Part shown: positions 1-8,534 of the stretch, piece by piece
Layout of the letters: each line of letters starts with the position of its first letter
Position numbering within the stretch: position 1 is the first letter of the stretch
Assembly: GCF_000455825.1 (NCBI RefSeq)
Contig: NZ_ATAO01000135.1
Location: forward strand, 35,572 to 99,571
Direction: 5' to 3'
DNA length: 64,000 bases
From: Microbacterium maritypicum MF109
GTDB taxonomy: Bacteria > Actinomycetota > Actinomycetes > Actinomycetales > Microbacteriaceae
Notes under the pieces: model-generated
Databases searched by the model: none
Told to the model about the DNA's origin: nothing
Seen by the model: the letters and a program-made list of their open reading frames with translations, nothing else
Program-made: the position numbers and the translations under genes

Positions 1-109
1 GTGCGACGACCCCACCGAACACCTTCCGCACCCCTGTGACCTCGAGAACGGGCCTGGGCTCGGGTGCGTGCCCCGCCTCGGGCGCCGGCTGCGCCTGTTC
101 TGCGTTCAT
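1..109 (-). CDS. Sugar ABC transporter ATP-binding protein, N-terminal fragment (cut by window edge)
   Basis: Only the first 36 or so codons lie in the window. After a proline- and alanine-rich leader the protein reads PVLEVTGVRKVFGGVVA, the usual opening of the first ATPase domain of RbsA/MglA-type sugar importers. The start ATG at 109 is preceded by a strong AGGAGG-like ribosome site at 112-120. It lies downstream of the binding-protein gene on the same strand, separated by 63 bases with a GC-rich hairpin, so it is very probably the ATPase of the same importer; the permeases would lie beyond the edge. The Walker motifs are outside the window, so the family call rests on the N-terminus and context. 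Confidence 0.7.
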   Translation of the reverse strand, partial: MNAEQAQPAPEAGHAPEPRPVLEVTGVRKVFGGVVA

Positions 110-121
110 GTTCTTCCTCCG

Positions 122-151
122 GGGCGGGGCCGCACGCTGGCGACCCCGCCC
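122..151 (-). terminator. Intercistronic GC-rich hairpin after the binding-protein gene
   Basis: GGGCGGGG (122-129) pairs with CCCCGCCC (144-151) across a 14-base loop, between the stop of the binding protein and the start of the ATPase. There is no U-tract. It probably damps read-through or stabilises the upstream mRNA, giving more binding protein than ATPase, a common arrangement in ABC operons. Confidence 0.5.
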
Positions 152-172
152 TGAGTCGTGGTGGACGTCGGG

Positions 173-1207
173 TCAGAAGTCGTAGTCGTCGACGTTGTCC
201 TTGTCGACGATGACGGCGGCGTCACCCACGTAGACGTTGTCGAAGCCGTCGAGCTTCTTCAGCGAGTTGTAGCCTTCGATGCCGAGGTCGGTGCCGTCGG
301 TGATCTTCTCGCCGTCGACGAGCAGCTGCGCGATCTTGAGCTGCGCCTTGCCGGCCATCGCCGGGTCCCAGAAGAAGATCTTGTCGATCGAGCCGTCGAC
401 GATGTACTTCTTCGCCACGGACGGGATGCTGGTGCCCATCACGCAGACCTGATCCTCCAGACCGGCCTCCTGCACGGCGCGGGCGATACCGGCGACGTCG
501 GTGCCGGCCGACCCCTGGAAGCCCTTGATGTCGGGGTACTTCGCGAGCAGCTCCTTCGCCCGCTGATAGGCGACGTTCTCGTCTTCCTTGCTCTCGACCG
601 GCTCCTCGACACGTGTCAGGTCGGGGTACTCCGCCTGCTGCTGGTCGTAGGCGCCGCCCACCCAGTCCATGTGGGTCTTGGCCGTGAGGCCTCCGACGAA
701 GGAGACGTACTGTCCCGAGTCGCCCATGCACTCGGCGAGGTTGTCCATGATCTTCGCGCCATAGGCCCGGTTGTCGAACGCCTCGATGTCGATGTCGGCG
801 TTCTTGATGCCTGCAGCCTCGTGGGCGACGACGATGATCCCCTGGTCCCTGGCCTGCTTGAGCACGGACTCCAGCGCCTCTGGCGAGTTGGGGACGACCG
901 TGATCGCGGCGGGCGACTGGGCGATCAGGTCCTGGATGATCTGGATCTGCTTCTCGGGGCTGGCGTCGTCCGCACCCTCCTGGCGGGCGTCGATCCCGGT
1001 TTCCTCGGCGAACTCCTTGACGCCGACCTCCATACGGTCGAACCAGCCGACACCCGAGATCTTGACTACGGTGACCATCGCGCCGTCTTCCGCGCTTCCG
1101 CCGGTATCGCCACCACCGGTGGTGCCGCCGACCTGACCGCAGCCGGCGAGGGCGAGCATCGCCACGGCACCGAATCCGACACCTGCAAGCAACTTCGTCT
1201 TACGCAT
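173..1207 (-). CDS. Sugar/autoinducer-type ABC transporter substrate-binding lipoprotein
   Basis: A 344-residue periplasmic-binding protein of the LsrB/RhaS/ribose class. Residues 1-23 form a lipoprotein signal ending in a LALAGC lipobox (lipidated Cys23), then a Gly/Thr linker and a type I binding fold. The stretches VVPNSPEAL, VGGLTAKTHMDWVGGA and FQGSAGTDVAGIARAV resemble rhamnose or autoinducer-2 binding proteins. The start at 1207 was chosen because it begins the signal peptide and follows AAGGAG; the frame stays open further upstream without a signal. The gene has its own sigma70-like promoter (TTGACA and TACTGT, 18-base spacer) and lies next to a DeoR regulator, typical of pentose, hexose or polyol uptake. 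The substrate cannot be told from sequence. Confidence 0.85.
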   Translation of the reverse strand: MRKTKLLAGVGFGAVAMLALAGCGQVGGTTGGGDTGGSAEDGAMVTVVKISGVGWFDRMEVGVKEFAEETGIDARQEGADDASPEKQIQIIQDLIAQSPAAITVVPNSPEALESVLKQARDQGIIVVAHEAAGIKNADIDIEAFDNRAYGAKIMDNLAECMGDSGQYVSFVGGLTAKTHMDWVGGAYDQQQAEYPDLTRVEEPVESKEDENVAYQRAKELLAKYPDIKGFQGSAGTDVAGIARAVQEAGLEDQVCVMGTSIPSVAKKYIVDGSIDKIFFWDPAMAGKAQLKIAQLLVDGEKITDGTDLGIEGYNSLKKLDGFDNVYVGDAAVIVDKDNVDDYDF

Positions 1208-1287
1208 GTTCCACTCCTTCGTGTGTGAACCAGTGTTAGTTTCCACCACCCCCACGGAGGAATGGGAAGAAATCTCATCGCTGTGGA

Positions 1288-1317
1288 ACAGTAAAACGTG
1301 ATCCCGCCGGTTGTCAA
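1288..1317 (-). promoter_or_regulatory. Promoter of the sugar ABC operon
   Basis: On the minus strand TTGACA (1317-1312) and TACTGT (1293-1288) are separated by 18 bases, about 80 bases before the lipoprotein start. The near-perfect -35 box is unusual for this GC-rich window. Confidence 0.65.
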
Positions 1318-1332
1318 TGCGAAATCTCACAC

Positions 1333-1357
1333 CCGTTGCGCAACCGTTGCGCAACGG
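1333..1357. promoter_or_regulatory. Tandem palindromes GTTGCGCAAC, probable operator
   Basis: Two identical 10-base palindromes GTTGCGCAAC occupy 1335-1344 and 1346-1355. They are 11 bases apart, one helical turn, and together form a 25-base palindrome with one unpaired central base. The site ends at 1333, about 15 bases upstream of the -35 box of the ABC operon, so it could be an activator or looping repressor site. No U-run follows, so a terminator for the DeoR gene is less likely. Confidence 0.5.
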
Positions 1358-1379
1358 CGAGACCGAAGGAACGACGCAG

Positions 1380-2153
1380 CTAGAGCGCGGGAACGGCTTC
1401 GATCTGCACACCGGCCGCACGCAGGCCGACGAGCGCGGGATGGTCCACCGCTCCGTCGGTGACCAGCAGGTCGACCTCGCCGGGACCCGCGACATTCGTC
1501 AGGTGCACCCGGCCGAGCTTCGACGCGTCGGCGACGACGATGACGCGGTCACAGGCTTCGATCGCCGCGCGCTTCACCGCTCCCTCCTCGTTGCTGTAGT
1601 CGGAGAGACCGCGCTTGCCATCGACGCCGGAGACGCCCATGACGTAGACGTCGCAGTTGTAGCGCTTGAAGGCCTCGATCGACTCGGCTCCGACCAGGCT
1701 GAGTTCGCCGGGACGCACCCTCCCGCCGGTGACGAGGATCGTGGTGTTCGGCTCGTCATGGAGCTCGAGCGCGACGAGGATGCTCGGCGTGACGACCGTG
1801 AGTCCGAGGCCTTTGCCGACGATGGCCCTGGCCACCGCGAGGGCGGTGCTGCCACTGTCGAGGACGACGGTCTCGCCGTGATTGAGATGGGCGACGGCCG
1901 CTGCCGCGATATTGATCTTCTCGCGTGCGCCCATCAACGCCCGAGAGTTGAATCCGGGCTCCACCGCCGTCCCGTGGGCGGCGATCACACCACCGGTAAC
2001 CCGGCGCACGCTGCCGCGCTCCTCGAGGAGTTCCAGGTCGCGCCGAATGGTCATCTCGGAGACGTCGAACTCCAGCGCGAGGGCCTTGAACTCGGCCTCC
2101 CCATCAGAGAGGACCCGCTGTTCGATCAGCGCGCGGCGCTCATGGGCTTCCAT
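1380..2153 (-). CDS. DeoR-family transcriptional regulator
   Basis: A 257-residue DeoR-type repressor. The N-terminal winged helix (about 5-55; MTIRRDLELLEERGSVRRV is the recognition region) is followed by the DeoRC sugar-phosphate sensor domain with VVLDSGSTALAVARA and an anionic-ligand loop. Length is standard. The start at 2153 follows a strong GAGGAGG site. The gene sits between the sugar ABC operon, same strand and downstream, and a divergent BtpA-like gene, and probably controls both. The likely effector is a phosphorylated sugar derived from the transported substrate, which is inference from the family. Confidence 0.9.
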   Translation of the reverse strand: MEAHERRALIEQRVLSDGEAEFKALALEFDVSEMTIRRDLELLEERGSVRRVTGGVIAAHGTAVEPGFNSRALMGAREKINIAAAAVAHLNHGETVVLDSGSTALAVARAIVGKGLGLTVVTPSILVALELHDEPNTTILVTGGRVRPGELSLVGAESIEAFKRYNCDVYVMGVSGVDGKRGLSDYSNEEGAVKRAAIEACDRVIVVADASKLGRVHLTNVAGPGEVDLLVTDGAVDHPALVGLRAAGVQIEAVPAL

Positions 2154-2228
2154 CCCGACCTCCTCGTGTGGCAGATCCCACCTTAGGCGACACGCTTGTG
2201 TGAATGAGTAACTTGTGCTTTGCTCATC

Positions 2229-2241
2229 GTGAATCTTTCAC
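2229..2241. promoter_or_regulatory. Palindrome GTGAA-N3-TTCAC in the DeoR/BtpA divergent promoter
   Basis: GTGAATCTTTCAC is a perfect interrupted palindrome between the divergent DeoR and BtpA-like genes. Related words (TGTGTGAATGAG near 2199, GTGTGTGAAC near 1219 before the lipoprotein) recur close by, as expected for a DeoR protein that binds repeated TGTGAA-like half-sites. Confidence 0.45.
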
Positions 2242-2278
2242 AGAGTTTGTGATCCATTCCGAAGAAACGAGGAAAGAC

Positions 2279-3097
2279 ATGCCCAACTGGCTCCCCGAGG
2301 TGTTCGGCACGCAGAAGCCGATCGTGGCGATGCTGCATCTGGCCCCGCTCCCCGGCGACCCCGGCTACGACACCGCGGCCGGAATGGCCGCGATCGTGAA
2401 TCGCGCCAAGGGCGAGCTCGACGCGCTGCAGAGCGGCGGCGTCGATGCCGTGCTCATCTCCAACGAATTCAGCCTCCCGTACCTCACGAAGACCGAGCCG
2501 ATCACCGCGATCAGCATGGCTCGCATCATCGGCGCGCTGCAGGGCGACCTCGCCGTGCCTTTCGGCGTGAACGTGCTCTGGGACGGCCGCGCCTCCATCG
2601 ATCTCGCCACCGCCACCGATGCGGCGTTCGTTCGTGAGATCTTCACCGGCGTCTACGCCAGCGACTTCGGCCTCTGGAACACGAACGTCGGTGAGGTCGC
2701 GCGCCACCGACACCGCATCGGCGCATCGAACGTGAAGCTGCTGTTCAACATCGTGCCGGAGTCGGCGGCCTACCTCGCCGAGCGCGACCTCGGGTCCATC
2801 GCCCGCTCCACGGTGTTCGCGACCAACCCCGATGCCCTCTGCGTCTCCGGGCTCACCGCCGGCGCCCCCACTGACACGCAGTCGCTGGCCATCGTGAAGG
2901 AGAACGCCGGAGACGTGCCGGTATTCGTCAACACCGGAGTGCGCGCCTCCAACGTCGCCGACCAGCTGGCAGTGGCCGACGGGGCCGTCGTGGGCACCTA
3001 TTTCAAGCACGACGGCAGGTTCGAGAACCGCGCCGACCGCGCACGGGTGGAAGAGCTCATGGGTGCTGCGAAGGCGTTCCGGTCGCAGCTGGCCTGA
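2279..3097 (+). CDS. BtpA/SgcQ-family TIM-barrel protein
   Basis: A 272-residue soluble protein of the BtpA/SgcQ family. The N-terminus has the family signature PIVAMLHLAPLPGDPGYD, and PFGVNVLWDG, KLLFNIVPE and VCVSGLTAG-like segments form an eight-stranded barrel. Biochemical role is not established; BtpA was linked to photosystem I stability in cyanobacteria, while SgcQ sits in an E. coli sugar gene cluster, which better matches this context. ATG 2279 was preferred over an upstream in-frame ATG at 2204 because it has a GAGGAAAG ribosome site and matches the family N-terminus. It is divergent from the DeoR gene and probably co-regulated with the sugar importer. Confidence 0.8.
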   Translation: MPNWLPEVFGTQKPIVAMLHLAPLPGDPGYDTAAGMAAIVNRAKGELDALQSGGVDAVLISNEFSLPYLTKTEPITAISMARIIGALQGDLAVPFGVNVLWDGRASIDLATATDAAFVREIFTGVYASDFGLWNTNVGEVARHRHRIGASNVKLLFNIVPESAAYLAERDLGSIARSTVFATNPDALCVSGLTAGAPTDTQSLAIVKENAGDVPVFVNTGVRASNVADQLAVADGAVVGTYFKHDGRFENRADRARVEELMGAAKAFRSQLA

Positions 3098-3112
3098 CAC
3101 GCGACCGCCGGC

Positions 3113-3161
3113 CACACGGAGCCGCCCCGCGATCCTGGTGACCGCGGGGCGGCTCCGTGTG
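3113..3161. terminator. Bidirectional terminator between convergent genes
   Basis: A 19-bp perfect stem (3113-3131 with 3143-3161) around an 11-base loop lies between the ends of the BtpA-like gene and the SCP-like gene on the other strand. No long T-run is present, as is usual in this GC-rich window. Confidence 0.8.
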
Positions 3162-3187
3162 CCTCAGGCGCGTCCCGTGCGGCTGCG

Positions 3188-3556
3188 CTAGGGACGCACC
3201 GGCAGCACGTCGCTCAAGTCGGCGCGCGTGCCCGAAGCATGGATGCGTCCGCCGTCTGCGGCATCCGCCCATCGCTCCGTGCCGGTGGACACGGCGATCC
3301 AGGTCGCCGCATCCATCTCCACCACGTTCGGCGGCGTGCCACGGGTGTGTCGAGGACCCTGGATGACCTGCACCGCACCGAAGGGAGGCACTCGCACTTC
3401 CACGCTGTTGCCCGGCGCCTTCTCGTCGAGCAGCTGCAGCAGATAGCGCACGGCGGTGGCGAGATCGGTGCGCTGCGGCTTCACGCCCGAGGCATCCGCG
3501 GAGCGGACGGCATCGAGAGCCGCGCGTCCGTCGACGATGTCGATCTTCCTGGCCAT
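3188..3556 (-). CDS. Sterol-carrier-protein-like (bacterial SCP orthologue) family protein
   Basis: A 122-residue protein with the layout of the actinobacterial sterol carrier family: a short helical N-terminus (VDGRAALDAVRSADASG), a helix LATAVRYLLQLLDEKAPG, then beta strands VEVRVPPFGAVQVIQG and the ending VVEMDAATWIAVSTG typical of the hydrophobic-pocket domain. Mycobacterial and corynebacterial relatives also sit among purine genes, and here purD is close by. Bacterial members have no proven ligand. The gene faces away from the Nudix gene across about 50 bases. Confidence 0.7.
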   Translation of the reverse strand: MARKIDIVDGRAALDAVRSADASGVKPQRTDLATAVRYLLQLLDEKAPGNSVEVRVPPFGAVQVIQGPRHTRGTPPNVVEMDAATWIAVSTGTERWADAADGGRIHASGTRADLSDVLPVRP

Positions 3557-3605
3557 CTCTCCAGACTACGACCGACCGCGTGCGACGAGTCCTATGCTCG
3601 GACGC

Positions 3606-4280
3606 ATGAGCATGCATCCCCAGGGCGCCCGCGCCGAGCTGCTCGCGGCAGTCGCCGACCATTCGTGGGGCGTGCGGATCCCGCCACTCGCCGACCCGCA
3701 GAGCGCGCACGATGCGGCTGTGCTCATCCTGTTCGGCGTACTCGATCGCATCCCCGCCCCCACGACCGACGCGGCCGTCGCCCGTGACCTCGACGTGCTG
3801 CTGCAGCGACGCGCGCCCACCCTCTCGTCCCACCCCGGTCAGGTCTCATTCCCCGGTGGACGCGTGGAGCCGGACGATGCCGACGTCGTCGCCACGGCGC
3901 TGCGCGAAGCCGAGGAGGAGACCGGGCTCGATCCGGCGGGAGTCGAGATCCTGGCCACGCTGCCGGAGATCCCGCTCGCCGCGAGCAACCATCTCGTCAC
4001 GCCCGTCCTGGCATGGTGGCAGTCGCCGTCGCGGGTCGTGGCGGTCGATCACGCCGAGACGGTCGAGGTGTTCCGGGTTCCCGTCGCGCAACTGCTCGCC
4101 CCCGAGACCCGGTTCACCTCGACGATCACCCGCATGGGGCACACGTTCCGGGGCCCGGCGTTCGACGTCGACGGCACGATCGTCTGGGGCTTCACCGCGA
4201 TGGTGCTCGATGCGCTCTTCGACGCGGCCGGCTGGACCGTGACCTGGGATGCTGCCGTCGAACGGACCGTCGACCTCTGA
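3606..4280 (+). CDS. Nudix hydrolase, CoA pyrophosphatase (NudL) type
   Basis: A 224-residue Nudix enzyme. The Nudix box spans about residues 85-107 (GGRVEPDDADVV then REAEEETGL with the metal-binding glutamates). The preceding LLQRRAPTLSSHPGQVSFPG matches the NudL signature that marks coenzyme A pyrophosphatases, enzymes that split CoA into 3',5'-ADP and phosphopantetheine. ATG 3606 was chosen because TATGCT at 3593-3598 lies seven bases before it, a leaderless promoter layout, and because longer in-frame starts run antisense through the SCP gene. It lies 43 bases before purD on the same strand. Confidence 0.88.
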   Translation: MSMHPQGARAELLAAVADHSWGVRIPPLADPQSAHDAAVLILFGVLDRIPAPTTDAAVARDLDVLLQRRAPTLSSHPGQVSFPGGRVEPDDADVVATALREAEEETGLDPAGVEILATLPEIPLAASNHLVTPVLAWWQSPSRVVAVDHAETVEVFRVPVAQLLAPETRFTSTITRMGHTFRGPAFDVDGTIVWGFTAMVLDALFDAAGWTVTWDAAVERTVDL

Positions 4281-4323
4281 GCCCCACCGAAACCCGGAGC
4301 GCGACCCTCGGTAGTCTGGACGG

Positions 4324-5601
4324 GTGAAGATTCTCGTCCTCGGTTCCGGTGCCCGTGAGCACGCGATCATCCTCGCCCTGCGGGCCGAGCAGACGGAGCA
4401 CGAGATCTTCGTGGCTCCCGGCAACGCCGGCATGGCACAGGATGCGAGCCCCGTCTCGCTCGATCCGCTCGACGGCGGCGCAGTCACCGCGTTCGCGCAC
4501 GAGCACGCGATCGACCTCGTCGTGGTGGGCCCCGAAGCTCCGCTCGTCGCCGGAGTCGCGGATGCCCTGCGCGTCCGCGGCATCCCGGTATTCGGACCGG
4601 GCAAGGCCGCAGCGCAGCTGGAGGGCTCGAAGTCGTTCGCGAAGCGGGTCATGGATGCCGCCGGCGTGCCCACCGGCCGTGCCGTGCGCGCCGCCACCAC
4701 GGCAGAGGTCGAGAACGCGTTCGACGATCTCGGCGCTCCCTACGTCGTGAAGGCCGACGGTCTGGCTGCGGGCAAGGGCGTCATCGTCACGTCCGACCGC
4801 GCCGAGGCGCTCGCGCACGCCGAGCAGTATCTTCCCGCCGGCCCGGTGCTGATCGAGGAGTTCCTGTCCGGCCCCGAGGTCTCCCTGTTCTTCCTGAGCG
4901 ACGGCGACACCGTGCGCGCGCTCAGCCCCGCCCAAGACTTCAAGCGCGCACTCGACGGCGACGCCGGCCCCAACACCGGTGGCATGGGCGCCTACTCGCC
5001 GCTGCCCTGGCTCACCGAGCAGTTCGGCAGCGAGCAGGCTTTCGTCGACGAGGTCACGCGCGACGTGGCACTTCCCGTGGTGCGCCAGCTCGACGCAGAG
5101 GGCACGCCGTTCATCGGACTCCTCTACGCGGGCCTGATCCTCACTCCCGCCGGCGTGCGCGTGATCGAGTTCAACGCGCGCTTCGGAGATCCGGAGACGC
5201 AGATCGTGCTGCCGCGACTGGTCACCCCACTGTCGGACCTGCTGTTCGCCGCGGCCTCGGGAACCCTCGAGGACCAGCCGGATCCCGTGTTCAGCGACGA
5301 TGTCGCCATCACGGTCGTGCTGGCCAGCGAGGGATACCCCGAGGCACCGCAGACCGGCCGCCCGATCGAGGGCCTCGCGGAAGCCGCGGCCGTCGAGGGC
5401 GTCCGCATCGTGCACGCCGCGACCGCGAGCCCGGATGCTCCCGGCGGATCGCTCATCGCGACGGGAGGCCGTGTACTGAACGTGGTGGCGGTGGCTTCCG
5501 ACTTCCGCACCGCGCGCGACCGCGCGTACGAGGCGATCGCCCGCATTCATCTCGACGGCTCCCACTACCGCACCGACATCGCCGCTCGCGTCGCCGAGTA
5601 G
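4324..5601 (+). CDS. purD: Phosphoribosylamine--glycine ligase
   Basis: GAR synthetase, second step of purine synthesis, joining glycine to 5-phosphoribosylamine with ATP. Full length (425 residues): N domain KILVLGSGAREHAI, ATP-grasp core with VVKADGLAAGKGVIV, the family signature GPNTGGMGAYSPLPW, and the metal-binding RFGDPETQIVLPRL. It starts at GTG 4324; TAGTCT (4312-4317) lies six bases upstream, so the transcript is probably leaderless. It is followed by a structured intergenic repeat rather than another pur gene. Confidence 0.97.
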   Translation: MKILVLGSGAREHAIILALRAEQTEHEIFVAPGNAGMAQDASPVSLDPLDGGAVTAFAHEHAIDLVVVGPEAPLVAGVADALRVRGIPVFGPGKAAAQLEGSKSFAKRVMDAAGVPTGRAVRAATTAEVENAFDDLGAPYVVKADGLAAGKGVIVTSDRAEALAHAEQYLPAGPVLIEEFLSGPEVSLFFLSDGDTVRALSPAQDFKRALDGDAGPNTGGMGAYSPLPWLTEQFGSEQAFVDEVTRDVALPVVRQLDAEGTPFIGLLYAGLILTPAGVRVIEFNARFGDPETQIVLPRLVTPLSDLLFAAASGTLEDQPDPVFSDDVAITVVLASEGYPEAPQTGRPIEGLAEAAAVEGVRIVHAATASPDAPGGSLIATGGRVLNVVAVASDFRTARDRAYEAIARIHLDGSHYRTDIAARVAE

Positions 5602-5660
5602 CCCTCCGCGCCCCGCCCCTGCCCCGCCGGCCCGTCCCGCCCCCTCTGTGTGCCCCCCTC

Positions 5661-5742
5661 CGCCGAGCGCACGGGGTCTCGACGAGTGCACGGCTTCCCG
5701 ACGCGGATACCCCGTTCGCTCGGCGAGTTCCCGTGCACTCGG
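5661..5742 (+). repeat. TGCA-hexamer intergenic repeat, copy A (after purD)
   Basis: About 80 bases with palindromic hexamers or variants at 5667 (GCGCAC), 5686 (GTGCAC), 5714 (GTTCGC) and 5733 (GTGCAC), spaced 19, 28 and 19 bases. The first two lie in direct CGAGYGCACGG units and the last two in inverted units. Unit 1 (5661-5677) pairs with unit 3 (5711-5727 region) over 17 positions with one mismatch. Copies B and C share sequence and spacing. Confidence 0.75.
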
Positions 5743-5829
5743 GAGCACCACGAGCGGGGGTACGTGAGGTGCGGTCGCGCGAATTCGGGCGAATGCGGGC
5801 AGGAATCCTGCCAACGTGCGGATCCGCGA

Positions 5830-5858
5830 TTGACACGGGGGACTTTCTTCAAGAAAGT
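5830..5858 (+). promoter_or_regulatory. Promoter and operator of the HxlR-MFS pair
   Basis: TTGACA at 5830-5835 is followed by the perfect palindrome ACTTTCTT-C-AAGAAAGT at 5842-5858, which fills the spacer and -10 zone just before the ATG at 5865. This is the expected place for an autoregulating HxlR dimer. Confidence 0.65.
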
Positions 5859-5864
5859 TAGCGG

Positions 5865-6344
5865 ATGCCGCTCCGCTCCGACTGGTCCTCTGCGACCTGC
5901 CCCATCGCCCGCACCGCCGACGTGCTCGCCGACCCCTGGGTGCTGCTCATCCTGCGCGAGCTCTTCTCCGGCCGCACGCGTTTCGATCAGCTTCGTGACG
6001 CCACCGGCGCCGCCGACTCGGTGCTCTCCCGTCGCCTGACCGCGATGGGCGAGGCCGACCTCATCGCCCGCGAAGACCCCGACGATGCGCGCAGCGGCTA
6101 TCGACTCACGACCGCCGGACGCGAGACGCTTCCGATCCTGCACGCCTACGCGCGGTTCGCTCGCATCACCGACCCCGACGGGCCGTGGGGACTGACCGTG
6201 AGCTGCGGCCGCTGCGGCGATGTCTCGGACTCCGTCGACTGGTGCGCGACATGCGCGGCACCGCTCGACGCCGGCAGCACCCGGTGGGCACGGCGCAGCA
6301 TGGGCGGGGAGCCCTTCGCCCTTCTCGCCGGAGACGCGGCATGA
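5865..6344 (+). CDS. HxlR-family winged-helix regulator with C-terminal zinc-ribbon-like tail
   Basis: A 159-residue regulator. Residues about 10-100 form the HxlR winged helix (CPIARTADVLADPWVLLILRELFSG, then DSVLSRRLTAMGEADLI as recognition region), with the conserved early cysteine often used for redox or ligand sensing. The C-terminus has CGRCGD and CATC pairs that could bind zinc. There is no clear ribosome site; with TTGACA at 5830 the transcript may be leaderless. Its stop overlaps the start of the MFS gene (ATGA), so the two are coupled and it probably controls that transporter. Confidence 0.85.
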   Translation: MPLRSDWSSATCPIARTADVLADPWVLLILRELFSGRTRFDQLRDATGAADSVLSRRLTAMGEADLIAREDPDDARSGYRLTTAGRETLPILHAYARFARITDPDGPWGLTVSCGRCGDVSDSVDWCATCAAPLDAGSTRWARRSMGGEPFALLAGDAA

Positions 6345-7651
6345 CCGCCGAATCGCTCGACGGTCCGATCGAAGAGCCCCTGACCGGACGGCAGCGCCGC
6401 TTCCACCCTGCCTGGACCGTGGCCCTGGTGGCCCTCATCGCGCTCATCGGCGCCGCCGGGTTCCGCGCCGCGCCCGGTGTGCTCATGGTGCCGCTCGAGG
6501 AGGAGTTCGGATGGAGCACGGCGGAGCTCTCGCTCGCGGTCTCGATCAACCTGCTGCTGTACGGCCTCATCGCCCCGTTCGCGGCCGCCCTCATGCAGCG
6601 CTTCGGCATCCGCGCGGTCACGGTGGTCGCACTCTTCGTCATCGGAGCGGGCGCGGCGCTGAGCGTCTTCGTGGCGACTCCCGGCCAGCTCATCCTGACC
6701 TGGGGTGTGCTGATCGGGCTCGGCACCGGATCGATGGCCCTGGTGTTCGCCGCGACCATCACCGACACCTGGTTCGCGACCCGGCGCGGGCTCGTCTCCG
6801 GCGTGCTCACCGCCGGCAGTGCGACCGGGCAGCTGATCTTCCTCCCCGTGATCGCGGCTACCGCGGAAGACGTCGGATGGCGCGGGGCGTCGCTCATCAT
6901 CGCAGGCGGCGCCCTCGCCGTCGCGCCCCTCGTCTGGATCTTCCTGCGCAACAGACCGAGCGACCTCGGGGTCGCCCGGTACGGCGAGACCACGCCCGTC
7001 ATGGCGGCGGACCCCGTTCCTCGGGGCACGGCGTGGGGTGCGGCGAAACTCGCGATCTCCACCCTGAGGGAGGCCGCTCGCACCAAGACCTTCTGGGCAC
7101 TGGCGATCGGCTTCGCGATCTGCGGAGCGACGACCAACGGACTGATCGGCACGCACTTCATCCCGAGCGCGCACGACCATGGGATGGCGACGACGACCGC
7201 GGCCGGGCTGCTGGCCGTGGTGGGCGTCTTCGACATCGTCGGCACCGTGTTCTCCGGCTGGCTCACCGACCGGGTGAACCCGCGCATCCTGCTCGCCGCC
7301 TACTACGCGCTGCGCGGAGTGAGCCTGCTGTTCCTGCCGAGCCTGCTCTCGGCCGAGGTGCAACCCAGCATCATCGTGTTCATCGTGATCTACGGGCTCG
7401 ACTGGGTCGCGACCGTGCCACCGACGATCGCGCTCTGCCGTGAGGTCTTCGGAGACAAGGGCCCGCTCGTGTTCGGCTGGGTGTTCGCGGCCCACCAGAT
7501 CGGCGCCGGCATCGCCTCGGTCCTCGCCGGGATCGTGCGCGACCACACCGGCCAGTACACGTTCGCATGGTTCGCCGCCGCCGGACTGTGCGCGGTCGCC
7601 GCCCTCGTCAGCGCGACCATCCGCCGCCACCCCGTATCCGATCGCGAGTAG
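6341..7651 (+). CDS. MFS transporter (monocarboxylate/oxalate-formate-like), 12 TM
   Basis: A 436-residue major facilitator with about twelve hydrophobic segments starting at ALVALIALIGAAGFRAAPG. The start at 6341 overlaps the regulator stop by four bases; longer in-frame starts would run through the regulator gene. The layout (N-terminal VPLEEEFGWSTAELSLAVSI, loop DTWFATRRGLVSGVLTAGSA, YETTP-like central loop) resembles members that move monocarboxylates or related organic acids. The substrate is unknown. Control by the HxlR protein is inferred from coupling. Confidence 0.85.
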   Translation: MTAESLDGPIEEPLTGRQRRFHPAWTVALVALIALIGAAGFRAAPGVLMVPLEEEFGWSTAELSLAVSINLLLYGLIAPFAAALMQRFGIRAVTVVALFVIGAGAALSVFVATPGQLILTWGVLIGLGTGSMALVFAATITDTWFATRRGLVSGVLTAGSATGQLIFLPVIAATAEDVGWRGASLIIAGGALAVAPLVWIFLRNRPSDLGVARYGETTPVMAADPVPRGTAWGAAKLAISTLREAARTKTFWALAIGFAICGATTNGLIGTHFIPSAHDHGMATTTAAGLLAVVGVFDIVGTVFSGWLTDRVNPRILLAAYYALRGVSLLFLPSLLSAEVQPSIIVFIVIYGLDWVATVPPTIALCREVFGDKGPLVFGWVFAAHQIGAGIASVLAGIVRDHTGQYTFAWFAAAGLCAVAALVSATIRRHPVSDRE

Positions 7652-7663
7652 CTCACCCCATCC

Positions 7664-7693
7664 CGCACCGCACCGCACCGCACCGCACCGCAC
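7664..7693 (+). repeat. Pentanucleotide tandem repeat (CGCAC)6
   Basis: Six perfect CGCAC units directly after the MFS gene, running into repeat copy B. It is noncoding and likely slippage-prone. Confidence 0.9.
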
Positions 7694-7769
7694 CGAGTGC
7701 ACGGGAAGCTGCCGAATGCACGGCTTCTCAACGCAAACTTCCCGTGCACTCGGCGAGTACACGGGAAGT
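7691..7769 (+). repeat. TGCA-hexamer intergenic repeat, copy B (after the MFS gene)
   Basis: Hexamers at 7697 (GTGCAC), 7716 (ATGCAC) and 7744 (GTGCAC), spaced 19 and 28 as in copy A. Unit 1 (7691-7708) pairs with unit 3 (7738-7757 region) with one mismatch, using GGGAAG/CTTCCC where copy A uses GGGGT/ACCCC. The fourth unit of copies A and C is replaced by a direct unit CGAGTACACGGGAAG at 7755-7769. Confidence 0.75.
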
Positions 7770-7805
7770 CGACGCGGATGTGCGCGACGCGGATGTGCGC
7801 CGCGC

Positions 7806-8530
<725 letters not shown>

Positions 8531-8534
<4 letters not shown>

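Noticed and set aside
7664..7693. A CRISPR-like or regulatory array
   Set aside because: It is a perfect five-base tandem repeat without spacers; simple slippage is sufficient.
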